Assembly (NCBI GenBank): GCA_019509895.1
Contig: JAEKLK010000226.1
Location: 1 to 9,309, forward strand
Direction of reading: 5' to 3'
Length of the DNA: 9,309 nt
Origin: Betaproteobacteria bacterium
GTDB taxonomy: Bacteria > Pseudomonadota > Gammaproteobacteria > Burkholderiales > SG8-39
The number at the start of each line of letters is the position of its first letter. Position 1 is the stretch's first letter. The notes under the pieces were generated by a model. It was given only the letters and a program-made list of their open reading frames with translations, made no database searches and was not told the DNA's origin. The position numbers and the translations under genes were made by a program. Below are positions 1 to 7,160 of this stretch, one piece after another.

Positions 1-95
1 TCGGCGACGAGGCCCTGGATCATAGTGATCGGCAGCATGAGGATGAGCGCGAGCGCGCCAACGATAAGTGCTTTCAGCAGGAGGGATCGGGTCAT
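1..95 (-). CDS. creD: N-terminus of a membrane protein, probably CreD (partial)
   Basis: Only the first 31 codons lie in the window; the rest is beyond the left edge. The peptide starts MTRSLLLKALIVGALAL and continues ILMLPITMIQGLVA. It is one short basic start followed by a hydrophobic membrane segment (about residues 4-28). This resembles the N-terminus of CreD (Cet), an inner-membrane protein of the CreBC regulon, whose first helix is followed by an I-x-x-L-I-x-E-R stretch; that stretch would come just past the edge. The ATG at 95-93 has only a weak GAGA-like ribosome site. The gene runs in the same direction as the dehydrogenase at 230-1108, 134 bases downstream of it. The name rests on a short fragment, so any protein with an N-terminal anchor helix remains possible. 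Confidence 0.45.
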   Translation of the reverse strand, partial: MTRSLLLKALIVGALALILMLPITMIQGLVA

Positions 96-202
96 GCGCG
101 CAGTCTCGTGCGTGCGCGGGCGCAGCCGCGGGCGGAAACGGGCGCCGCGCGGGCGAATCGGGCGCAAGCGCTGGCCGAGAGCTCAGCAAGAAGCGGAGCG
201 CT

Positions 203-220
203 GGCGCCCCTGCGGGCGCC
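203..220 (-). terminator. GC-rich hairpin after the dehydrogenase gene (weak terminator candidate)
   Basis: A perfect 7-bp inverted repeat, GGCGCCC at 203-209 and GGGCGCC at 214-220, has a 4-nt loop. It begins 10 nt beyond the stop codon of the minus-strand dehydrogenase. On the minus strand it is followed by a mixed CT-rich stretch, not a clean T run, so intrinsic termination would be weak. It may instead protect the 3' end of the mRNA. Confidence 0.35.
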
Positions 221-229
221 TGGACTGTG

Positions 230-1108
230 TCAGTCCTTGAGCAGGAGCTGGATCAGGCCGGCTGTGCTGTCCCAGCGCTTGCCGCCGCGCGCCTCGAGGC
301 GCGAGTAGAACTGGTCGACGAGCGCAGCGAGCGGCAGTGCGGCGCCGCTTTTCCTCGCCTGGTCGAGGCAGATGCCCATGTCCTTCCTCATCCACTCGGT
401 GGCGAAGCCGAAGCCCTCGGCCTTCAGCTCGTCCATCGGCTTCCAGCGGTTTTCCATCTGCCAGGACTGGGCTGCGCCCTTGGAAATGACGCCGATCACC
501 TTCTCGACGTCCAGCTTGTTGCGCTTGGCGAAGGCCACCGCTTCGGCAAGGCCCTGGGCGATGCCGACGATGCAGATCTGGTTCACCATCTTGGTGAGCT
601 GGCCGGCGCCCGGTCCGCCGATCAGCGCCGCCATCTTGGCGTAGACGTCGATCACCGGCTTCGCGCGCTCGAAGTCGGCTGAATCGCCGCCGCACATGAT
701 GCCGAGCTGGCCATTGACCGCGCCGGCCTGGCCGCCGGAGACCGGTGCGTCGACGAACCCGATGCCTTTCTCCTTGCTCTTCGCGTGCAGCTCGCGCGCG
801 AGCGTGGCGGACGCCGTGGTGTGATCGACCAGGACCGCCCCGCGCTTCATGCCCGCGAGCGCGCCATTGTCGCCATAGACGACCGACCGAACGTCATCGT
901 CGTTGCCGACGCACATCATCACGAAATCGCAGTCGCGCGCCGCCTCGCGCGGGGTCGCCGCCTGCTTGCCGCCGTACTCCTTGGCCCACTGCTGCGCCTT
1001 GGCGGCGGTGCGGTTGTAGACGGTCACGTCGTGGCCGCCTTTCTTCAGAAGGTGGCCCGCCATCGGATAGCCCATGACCCCGAGGCCGAGGAACGAAACT
1101 TTCGCCAT
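230..1108 (-). CDS. NAD(P)-dependent beta-hydroxyacid dehydrogenase (GarR/HIBADH family)
   Basis: This 292-residue protein has the usual length of the 3-hydroxyisobutyrate / 2-hydroxy-3-oxopropionate (tartronate semialdehyde) reductase family, which interconverts short beta-hydroxyacids and their semialdehydes with NAD(P) in the cytoplasm. Visible features in order: the Rossmann dinucleotide loop GLGVMGYPMAGHL (residues 8-20), an N-R pair after the second strand (32-33), the substrate-binding DAPVSGG (120-126), and GAGQLTKMVNQ (167-177) with the family's catalytic Lys173 and Asn177. The C-terminal all-helical domain includes the usual K-D motif (242-243). The start is well placed: AGGAGA on the minus strand (1121-1116) lies 7 nt before the ATG. 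It is divergent from recA across 149 bases. The exact substrate cannot be read from sequence; GarR/GlxR, HIBADH and glyoxylate/succinic semialdehyde reductases share all these motifs. Confidence 0.9.
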   Translation of the reverse strand: MAKVSFLGLGVMGYPMAGHLLKKGGHDVTVYNRTAAKAQQWAKEYGGKQAATPREAARDCDFVMMCVGNDDDVRSVVYGDNGALAGMKRGAVLVDHTTASATLARELHAKSKEKGIGFVDAPVSGGQAGAVNGQLGIMCGGDSADFERAKPVIDVYAKMAALIGGPGAGQLTKMVNQICIVGIAQGLAEAVAFAKRNKLDVEKVIGVISKGAAQSWQMENRWKPMDELKAEGFGFATEWMRKDMGICLDQARKSGAALPLAALVDQFYSRLEARGGKRWDSTAGLIQLLLKD

Positions 1109-1136
1109 CGCGCTTTCTCCTAATGGATTTCTGACT

Positions 1137-1156
1137 GTTGACAGGCCGCGGTCAAC
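1137..1156. promoter_or_regulatory. Perfect inverted repeat in the recA/dehydrogenase divergent promoter region
   Basis: GTTGAC (1137-1142) and GTCAAC (1151-1156) form an exact 6-bp inverted repeat with an 8-bp spacer. One arm contains the recA -35 box TTGACA. The other, read on the minus strand, contains TTGACC, which could be a -35 for the divergent dehydrogenase gene. The symmetry may therefore be an operator or simply two back-to-back -35 boxes. No -10 of comparable quality is seen for the minus-strand direction. Confidence 0.4.
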
Positions 1157-1167
1157 CGATCGACAAT
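1138..1167 (+). promoter_or_regulatory. recA sigma70 promoter candidate
   Basis: A perfect -35 box TTGACA (1138-1143) is followed after 18 bp by GACAAT (1162-1167), which matches four of six bases of TATAAT. Transcription would begin near 1174, giving a leader of about 85 nt before the recA ATG. The predicted start falls inside the LexA-like site at 1167-1186, the usual position for an SOS operator. Confidence 0.55.
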
Positions 1168-1186
1168 CATGGACGTTTATACAGTA
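1167..1186. promoter_or_regulatory. Degenerate LexA (SOS) box candidate for recA
   Basis: The right half ATACAGTA (1179-1186) matches the proteobacterial consensus TACTGT-N8-ACAGTA exactly. The left half is poor: at the CTGT position the bases are ATGG, so only TG is kept. In all about 13 of the 20 consensus positions match. Its place over the predicted transcription start of recA supports the reading. An asymmetric site would give weak or partial repression. Confidence 0.4.
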
Positions 1187-1257
1187 TCCGGTGTTGGCCC
1201 AGCCTTGTCGCAGAGGACCTGCCGTTAGATGCCGACAACCTAAAAGAGGTACAGCAA

Positions 1258-2340
<1,083 letters not shown>

Positions 2341-2355
2341 TCGCGCGCGGGTCCG

Positions 2356-2802
2356 ATGAAGCCCGAGCGGCCTGACACGCCGACCGAGCTCAAGGTCCGC
2401 GCGCTCCGCTACCTTGTACGGCGCGACCATTCGCGCGCGGAGCTCGCGCGCAAGCTCGCGCCGTACGCCGCGTCTGCCGAATCCCTGGACGCAGTGCTCG
2501 ACGAGCTGCACGCGAAAAAGCAGCTCTCCGACGAGCGCTACGCGGAGGCGCGCGCGAACTGGCTCTCGCGCAAGTACGGTGCGGCGAAGATCCGCCAGGA
2601 TCTGAAGGCGCATGGCGTCGCTGCGGCGCTCGTCGAGCGCGTGTCATCGGCGGGCGAGCTGGAAAAGGCGCGCGCCATCCTGGCGCGCAAATACCGCGCG
2701 CCGGCCACGACCCGCGAGGAGAAGGCGCGGCGCGCGCGCTTTCTGCAAGGGCGCGGCTTCTCCTTCGACGTTGTGCAAAGCCTGCTGCGAACCGAGGACT
2801 GA
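2356..2802 (+). CDS. recX: Regulatory protein RecX
   Basis: RecX binds RecA filaments and limits their growth and activity. The 148-residue protein is of normal family length and consists of three-helix repeats. Family features visible are LKVRALRYLVRRDHSRAEL near the N-terminus (12-30), the L-S-D-x-R-Y-A-E signature (57-64), a K-Y-G-x-x-K-I-R-x-D-L block (73-83), and the C-terminal FLQGRGFSFDVV (129-140). The start ATG is 15 nt after the recA stop and in the same reading frame, with only a poor ribosome site (GGGT). Translation therefore probably depends on ribosomes arriving from recA, which would keep RecX well below RecA. Its stop is only 3 bases from the stop of the convergent minus-strand gene, with no terminator between. 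Confidence 0.95.
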   Translation: MKPERPDTPTELKVRALRYLVRRDHSRAELARKLAPYAASAESLDAVLDELHAKKQLSDERYAEARANWLSRKYGAAKIRQDLKAHGVAAALVERVSSAGELEKARAILARKYRAPATTREEKARRARFLQGRGFSFDVVQSLLRTED

Positions 2803-2805
2803 CCG

Positions 2806-3747
2806 CTAGAAGCTGGCGGCGAGCCCGACCGCCCAGCCGGTCACGTGGTCGCCGACCTTGTAGCGCAGCAGCAGGCGCAGCCGCGTGGCGTAGCCATCGT
2901 AGTGGCTCGTGTCGAGCTCGAGTCCGGCGCCGAACGAGTTCACATAAGTGAAGCCCAGCGCGCCCTCGAGATCGCCGAGGAAACGCGTGTAAGCGTACTC
3001 GAGCACATAGCGCACCGGCCGCTCGAGCGCGACCCATCCTGTCGGCGCGCGATAGCGCGACCAGAATGAGGCACTCTGTGCGCTGGAGTGCCCCTGCACC
3101 GCGCTCGAGCTCTGGAAGCTTTGCAGATGGATGTTGCTGTAGCGCAGCTCGGCATCGAGCTCGCCATCGGGTCCATAGCGCTCGTAGTCGAGCATGAGAG
3201 AGCCGCCCAGCCCGGCCGCATTGAGCTGTCCGCGCCTCAGGAATTCCACCGCCCGGCTTCCCGCCGGCGGCGCCACGGCACCGGCAGCTTCGCTTTCCAC
3301 GCGGCCGAGCGAAACGTTGAAGATCGGCCGGATCGCGAGGTTGCGCGCGAGCGGGAAATCCCAGCCGACACCGCCGGTCGCGAGCAGGCTGTCCCACTTG
3401 ACCGGAATGCTCTGCGTCGCGCTGCCGTCGCCTGCCGTGAATGTGGGGTCGTAACGCCCATACGCCAGGGTGCCCTCGAGGTACAGCGGGCGGCTCCTGA
3501 GCGTTCCGCCTCCGCTGATCGAGGATTGGCGAAAGTAAGGGTTTCCCGCATTCTGGTCGCTGATGGAGAGCGAGCCGGTGGTGACATCGGGCGTCAGCGA
3601 AATGCCCATCAGCGTCAGCACGGCGTTGGCGCGCTTCTGCACATCCGCGTCGCTCACCGTCTGCGCCAGTGACTTCTTCGGTATGAGCGTCGTTGCGCTG
3701 GCGCACAAGGCGCACACCATCGCTAAGAGCGCGCGTCGGCAGAGCAT
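2806..3747 (-). CDS. Exported outer-membrane beta-barrel-like protein
   Basis: This 313-residue protein begins with a Sec-type signal (MLCRRALLAMVCALCASATT, then a probable cleavage near SLA-QTV, residues 26-31). The mature part has many alternating polar/hydrophobic stretches with aromatic ends, such as YLEGTLAYGRYDPTF, LDAELRYSNIHLQSF and YATRLRLLLRYKV. It ends in Phe (GLAASF), the terminal residue favoured by the BAM assembly machinery. This fits a monomeric outer-membrane barrel. It recalls the solitary autotransporter beta-barrel family (Omp_AT), but that name is from memory and was not searched. The start ATG has no clear ribosome site; a second ATG ten codons in (3720) would shorten the signal peptide. 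The gene sits alone, convergent with recX and divergent from the small HTH gene, and splits the usual recX-alaS neighbourhood. Its substrate or role is unknown. Confidence 0.7.
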   Translation of the reverse strand: MLCRRALLAMVCALCASATTLIPKKSLAQTVSDADVQKRANAVLTLMGISLTPDVTTGSLSISDQNAGNPYFRQSSISGGGTLRSRPLYLEGTLAYGRYDPTFTAGDGSATQSIPVKWDSLLATGGVGWDFPLARNLAIRPIFNVSLGRVESEAAGAVAPPAGSRAVEFLRRGQLNAAGLGGSLMLDYERYGPDGELDAELRYSNIHLQSFQSSSAVQGHSSAQSASFWSRYRAPTGWVALERPVRYVLEYAYTRFLGDLEGALGFTYVNSFGAGLELDTSHYDGYATRLRLLLRYKVGDHVTGWAVGLAASF

Positions 3748-3864
3748 GGTGCAAGGCTATCGGTAAGACGGATAACTGAAAAGGCGTCGGCGTCTGTCAT
3801 CCGCGACTGTGTGCATACGTTCATGGATGTACAGGCGTGGCCTGGGGGAGGAGGTGAAACGGAA

Positions 3865-4203
3865 ATGGAACAAGCACAAGCATTGGCAGTAGTGCGTTCG
3901 CTCGCAAACGGAGTCGATCCCGAAACCGGTGAAGTTTTTCCAGCGGAGAGCGCGTATCAACGGCCGGTCGTCGTGCGCGCTCTCTACGAAGCGGCATCGG
4001 CCCTCGAGCGCCAGGAGCGCTTCGAGCGCAGGAAAGCGCAGTTGCCCGCGAAGACGGGCGAGCCTTGGACGGAGGAGGAGGATCGCAAGCTGCTCGCGTC
4101 CTTCGACGCCGGCCGCGCACTGCAGGAGCTGGCGGCGGCGCACGAGCGCACCATGGCGGCGGTCAGAGCAAGGCTGTTGAAGTACGGGCGCATCAACGCA
4201 TAA
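3865..4203 (+). CDS. Small helix-turn-helix / Myb-like protein, function unknown
   Basis: The open frame reaches back to a GTG at 3811, but the real start is the ATG at 3865. It has a near-perfect ribosome site, AGGAGGTG (3849-3856), 8 nt upstream, and gives 112 residues beginning MEQAQALAVVRSLANGVDPETG. Two conserved blocks are visible. The first, G-V-D-P-x-T-G-E-V-F-P-x-x-S-x-Y-x-R-P (16-34), is known to me from many proteobacterial hypothetical proteins. The second is a C-terminal segment (67-110), PWTEEEDRKLLASFDAG then LQELAAAHERTMAAVRARL and KYGRI. It looks like a SANT/Myb or trihelical HTH fold and suggests DNA binding. The middle is a charged helix (43-60). No enzymatic motif is seen. 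A strong terminator follows 14 nt after the stop, so it forms its own transcription unit. Confidence 0.85.
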   Translation: MEQAQALAVVRSLANGVDPETGEVFPAESAYQRPVVVRALYEAASALERQERFERRKAQLPAKTGEPWTEEEDRKLLASFDAGRALQELAAAHERTMAAVRARLLKYGRINA

Positions 4204-4216
4204 CAGCGGGGTTTGA

Positions 4217-4250
4217 CCGGGGCGACCGCGGCGCCCCGGGGCTTTTTTTT
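4217..4250 (+). terminator. Rho-independent terminator after the HTH gene
   Basis: An 8-bp GC stem, CCGGGGCG (4217-4224) and CGCCCCGG (4232-4239), has a 7-nt loop and is followed by GGC and a run of eight T (4243-4250). It ends the HTH transcript and separates it from alaS. Confidence 0.8.
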
Positions 4251-4420
4251 GGGGCGCTGCGCGCCGGCATTGGAACATGCGCTCGCTCAATATCTCAGTA
4301 GATGGCCGAGGTCTATCTTTGCGCTGGCGCTGGCGCTGTCGGCGTGGACTGTACCGTGCTGCTGCGCCCGCAAGCGCGCATGGCGGGACGGAGCCGTTCA
4401 GGCTTCTCGGCCCCACCGGG

Positions 4421-4426
4421 TAGAAT
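4421..4426 (+). promoter_or_regulatory. alaS -10 box candidate very close to the start codon
   Basis: TAGAAT matches five of six bases of TATAAT and ends 10 nt before the alaS ATG. The best -35 candidate is the poor TTCAGG at 4397-4402 (18-bp spacer). Transcription would begin around 4433, so the mRNA would have almost no leader. This agrees with the lack of any Shine-Dalgarno sequence before the ATG. No better promoter was found in 4251-4420. Confidence 0.4.
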
Positions 4427-4436
4427 CGTCGGTTCC

Positions 4437-7070
4437 ATGAAGTCCAGCGACATCCGCTCGAGCTTCCTCGAGTACTTTCGCTCGAAGGGCCACACCATCG
4501 TGCCCTCGAGTCCGCTCGTGCCGGCGAACGATCCGACGCTGCTGTTCGTCAACTCGGGCATGGTGCAATTCAAGGACGTATTCGTCGGCAAGGAGACCCG
4601 CCCCTATAAGCGCGCCACCACCGCGCAGCGCAGCCTGCGCGCCGGCGGCAAGCACAACGACCTGGAGAACGTCGGCTACACCGCGCGCCACCACACGTTC
4701 TTCGAGATGCTGGGCAACTTTTCCTTCGGCGATTACTTCAAGAAGGATGCGATCGCCTTCGCCTGGGAGCTGCTCACCAAGGTGTACAAGCTGCCGCCGG
4801 AGCGGCTTTGGACCACGGTCTACCAGACCGACGACGAGGCACACGAGCTCTGGACGAAGACGATCGGCGTGCCGAAGGAGCGCTGCGTGCGGATCGGCGA
4901 CAAGCCCGGCGGCGTGAAATTCCAGTCGGACAACTTCTGGCAGATGGCCGACACCGGCCCATGCGGCCCGTGCAGCGAGATCTTCTACGACCACGGCGCC
5001 GGCATTCCCGGCGGCCCGCCGGGATCGCCGGACGCGGACGGCGATCGCTATATCGAGATCTGGAACCTCGTCTTCATGCAGTACAACCGCGACGAGCGGG
5101 GCAACATGAATCCGCTGCCGAAGCCCTCGGTCGATACCGGCATGGGCCTCGAGCGCATCGCCGCGGTACTGCAGGGCAAACATTCCAATTACGAGATCGA
5201 CCTCTTCCAGGACCTGATCAGGGCCGCGGCGCGCGAGACGCATGCGAAGGAATTGAAAAACCCATCGCTCAACGTCGTGGCGGACCACATCCGCGCCTGC
5301 AGCTTCCTCGTCGTCGACGGCGTGATTCCGGGCAACGAAGGCCGCGGCTACGTGCTGCGGCGGATCATTCGCCGCGCCATCCGCCACGGCTACAAGCTTG
5401 GCCAGAAGCAGCCGTTCTTCTACCGCCTGGTGCCCGACCTCGACCGGGTCATGGGCGACGCGTATCCGGAACTGCGCAGCTCGCGCGAGCGCGTCGCCGA
5501 TGTGCTGAAGCAGGAGGAAGAGCGCTTCGCCGAGACGCTGGAGAACGGCATGGGCGTGCTCGAGTCGGCGCTTGCGTCGGGCGAGAAACTGCTGGACGGC
5601 GAAACGGTGTTTCGCCTCTATGACACGTTCGGCTTCCCGGTCGACCTCACCGCCGACATCTGCCGCGAGCGCGGCGTGATGATCGACATGGCGGGCTTCG
5701 AGGCGTCGATGGACCAGCAGCGCGAGCGCGCCCGCGCCGCGTCGAAGTTCGCGATGGCGGCGGCGCTCGAATACTCGGGCGGCAAGACCGTGTTCCACGG
5801 CTACGACAAGCTGGTGCATCCGGCCAAGGTGGTGGCGCTCTATCGCGAAGGCGCACAGGTGCAGGGCCTGAAGAGCGGCGACACCGGCACCGTGGTGCTC
5901 GACGAGACGCCGTTCTATGCCGAGTCCGGCGGCCAGGTGGGTGACAGGGGCGAGATCGTCGGCGCGGGCGGCACGTTCGCGGTCGACGACACGCAGAAGA
6001 TCCAGGCCGAAGTGTCCGGCCACCACGGGACGATGCGCACCGGGGCGCTGAAGGTGGGCGACCGCGTCGAGGCGCGCGTCGACATCGAGCTGCGCGCGCG
6101 CACCATGCGTAACCACTCGGTGACGCACCTCATGCACAAGGCGCTGCGCGAGGTGCTCGGGCCGCACGTGCAGCAGCGCGGCTCGCTGGTCGATGCCGAC
6201 AAGACGCGTTTCGACTTCTCGCACAACAAGCCCATGACCGAGGAAGAGATGGTCAAGGTCGAGGCGCTGGTCAACGCCGAGATCCTGGCGAACACGCCGA
6301 CGCGCGCGCAGGTGATGCCGATCGAGCAGGCGAAGAGCTCCGGCGCGGTGATGCTGTTCGGCGAGAAGTACGGCCAAGAGGTACGCGTGCTCGACATCGG
6401 CTCGTCGCGCGAGTTCTGCGGCGGCACGCATGTCGCGCGCACCGGCGACATCGGCGTCTTCAAGATCACCTCGGAGGGCGGCATCGCCGCGGGCATCCGC
6501 CGCGTCGAGGCCACCACCGGTCTCACCGCGCTCGGCCTGATCAATGCGCAGCTCGACGAATTCCGCGAAGTGCAGCGGGCGCTGCGCGCGCAGCCGGGCG
6601 CCGGCATGGCCGTAAAGGCGGCGCTGAACATGCTGGAGGACAAGAGGACGCTCGAGAAGGAGATCTCGCGCCTGCGCTCGAAGCTCCTCTCGGGCCAAGG
6701 CGGCGATCTAAGCTCGCAGGCGGTCGAGGTGAAGGCGAAGGACGGGCAGGTGATGCGCGTGCTCGCCGTGACGCTCGACGATGCCGATCCGAAGACCATG
6801 CGCGAGACGGTCGATCGGCTGAAGGACAAGCTCAAATCGGCGGCCATCGTGCTCGGCGCGGTGAACGACGGCAAGGTGTCGCTGATTGCCGGCGTCACGG
6901 CGGACCTCATCGGCAAAGTGAAGGCCGGCGAGCTCGTCAATTACGTCGCGCAGCAGGTCGGCGGCAAAGGCGGCGGCCGGCCCGACATGGCGCAGGCCGG
7001 CGGCACCGACCCGGCGGGCCTGCCGAGCGCGCTGCAGTCGGTGAAGTCCTGGGTCGAGAGCCGCGTCTGA
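4437..7070 (+). CDS. alaS: Alanyl-tRNA synthetase
   Basis: AlaRS charges tRNA-Ala in the cytoplasm and clears mischarged Ser and Gly. The 877-residue product is full length (E. coli has 876). The frame is open upstream to 4302, but the family's usual start, MKSSDIRSSFLEYF, fixes the ATG at 4437; no Shine-Dalgarno sequence precedes it. In order: the class II catalytic core with RAGGKHNDLENVGYTARHH (68-86), FEMLGNFSFGDYF (89-101) and motif 3 SVDTGMGLERIA (231-242); the tRNA-recognition helical region with GRGYVLRRIIRRAIRHG; the editing domain with zinc ligands H560 and H564 (N-H-S-V-T-H) and C661-GGT-H665; and the C-Ala domain ending in the glycine-rich GGKGGGRPDMAQAGG. Residue 66 is Ser in Q-R-S-L-R-A-G-G where many homologues have Cys. 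Lying near recA-recX is a conserved proteobacterial arrangement. Confidence 0.98.
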   Translation: MKSSDIRSSFLEYFRSKGHTIVPSSPLVPANDPTLLFVNSGMVQFKDVFVGKETRPYKRATTAQRSLRAGGKHNDLENVGYTARHHTFFEMLGNFSFGDYFKKDAIAFAWELLTKVYKLPPERLWTTVYQTDDEAHELWTKTIGVPKERCVRIGDKPGGVKFQSDNFWQMADTGPCGPCSEIFYDHGAGIPGGPPGSPDADGDRYIEIWNLVFMQYNRDERGNMNPLPKPSVDTGMGLERIAAVLQGKHSNYEIDLFQDLIRAAARETHAKELKNPSLNVVADHIRACSFLVVDGVIPGNEGRGYVLRRIIRRAIRHGYKLGQKQPFFYRLVPDLDRVMGDAYPELRSSRERVADVLKQEEERFAETLENGMGVLESALASGEKLLDGETVFRLYDTFGFPVDLTADICRERGVMIDMAGFEASMDQQRERARAASKFAMAAALEYSGGKTVFHGYDKLVHPAKVVALYREGAQVQGLKSGDTGTVVLDETPFYAESGGQVGDRGEIVGAGGTFAVDDTQKIQAEVSGHHGTMRTGALKVGDRVEARVDIELRARTMRNHSVTHLMHKALREVLGPHVQQRGSLVDADKTRFDFSHNKPMTEEEMVKVEALVNAEILANTPTRAQVMPIEQAKSSGAVMLFGEKYGQEVRVLDIGSSREFCGGTHVARTGDIGVFKITSEGGIAAGIRRVEATTGLTALGLINAQLDEFREVQRALRAQPGAGMAVKAALNMLEDKRTLEKEISRLRSKLLSGQGGDLSSQAVEVKAKDGQVMRVLAVTLDDADPKTMRETVDRLKDKLKSAAIVLGAVNDGKVSLIAGVTADLIGKVKAGELVNYVAQQVGGKGGGRPDMAQAGGTDPAGLPSALQSVKSWVESRV

Positions 7071-7079
7071 GGGCATGAC

Positions 7080-7150
7080 GCGGCGCGGCGCGCCCATCTC
7101 TGGGGCGCGGCGCCGCTGTTCGGCTCCGTCGCGGTGCCGCCTTCGGCGGC
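7080..7150. terminator. Two hairpins between convergent alaS and AAA+ genes
   Basis: The first hairpin pairs 7080-7095 with 7103-7116: two 7-bp GC stems stacked around a GG bulge, 10 nt after the alaS stop. The second is an exact 6-bp stem, GCCGCC (7136-7141) with GGCGGC (7145-7150) and a TTC loop, 10 nt beyond the stop of the minus-strand ATPase gene. Neither is followed by a true T run. They are probably 3'-end structures or Rho-assisted stop points for the two convergent transcripts. Confidence 0.4.
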
Positions 7151-7160
7151 TCGCGTACTT

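Noticed and set aside
222..236. Hairpin GGACT-gtgtc-AGTCC over the dehydrogenase stop codon
   Set aside because: A 5-bp stem with no T run; the 7-bp GC hairpin at 203-220 is the better 3' structure, and this may be chance.
1127..1155. Minus-strand promoter TTGACC / AGAAAT for the dehydrogenase gene
   Set aside because: The -10 matches only three of six bases, and the implied start would remove the clear AGGAGA ribosome site from the mRNA.
1138..1257. 40-residue N-terminal extension of RecA
   Set aside because: It contains the promoter, and RecA homologues begin at the ATG at 1258, which has a good ribosome site.
2390..3754. A 454-codon minus-strand frame overlapping recX and the barrel gene
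   Set aside because: It is Arg/Ala-rich with no domain. The frame at 2806-3747 has a signal peptide and a terminal Phe, and recX explains the rest.
3811..3864. GTG-started extension of the HTH protein
   Set aside because: The ATG at 3865 has a near-perfect AGGAGGTG ribosome site, which lies inside this extension.
4302..4436. 45-residue N-terminal extension of AlaRS
   Set aside because: AlaRS proteins begin at the MKSS-type start at 4437; the extension is not like any synthetase domain.
4267..4437. Frame before alaS with a signal-peptide-like run (IFALALALSAW then TVPCCCA)
   Set aside because: No ATG or GTG start and no ribosome site precede it in frame. The Leu-Ala run comes from a (GCGCTG)3 repeat at 4319-4337, and the frame ends at the alaS start.
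4398..6698. A 766-codon open frame on the minus strand opposite alaS
   Set aside because: alaS on the plus strand is certain from homology along its full length. The antisense frame has the Arg/His/Leu/Ala-rich, low-complexity look of a GC-rich shadow, with no recognisable domain.
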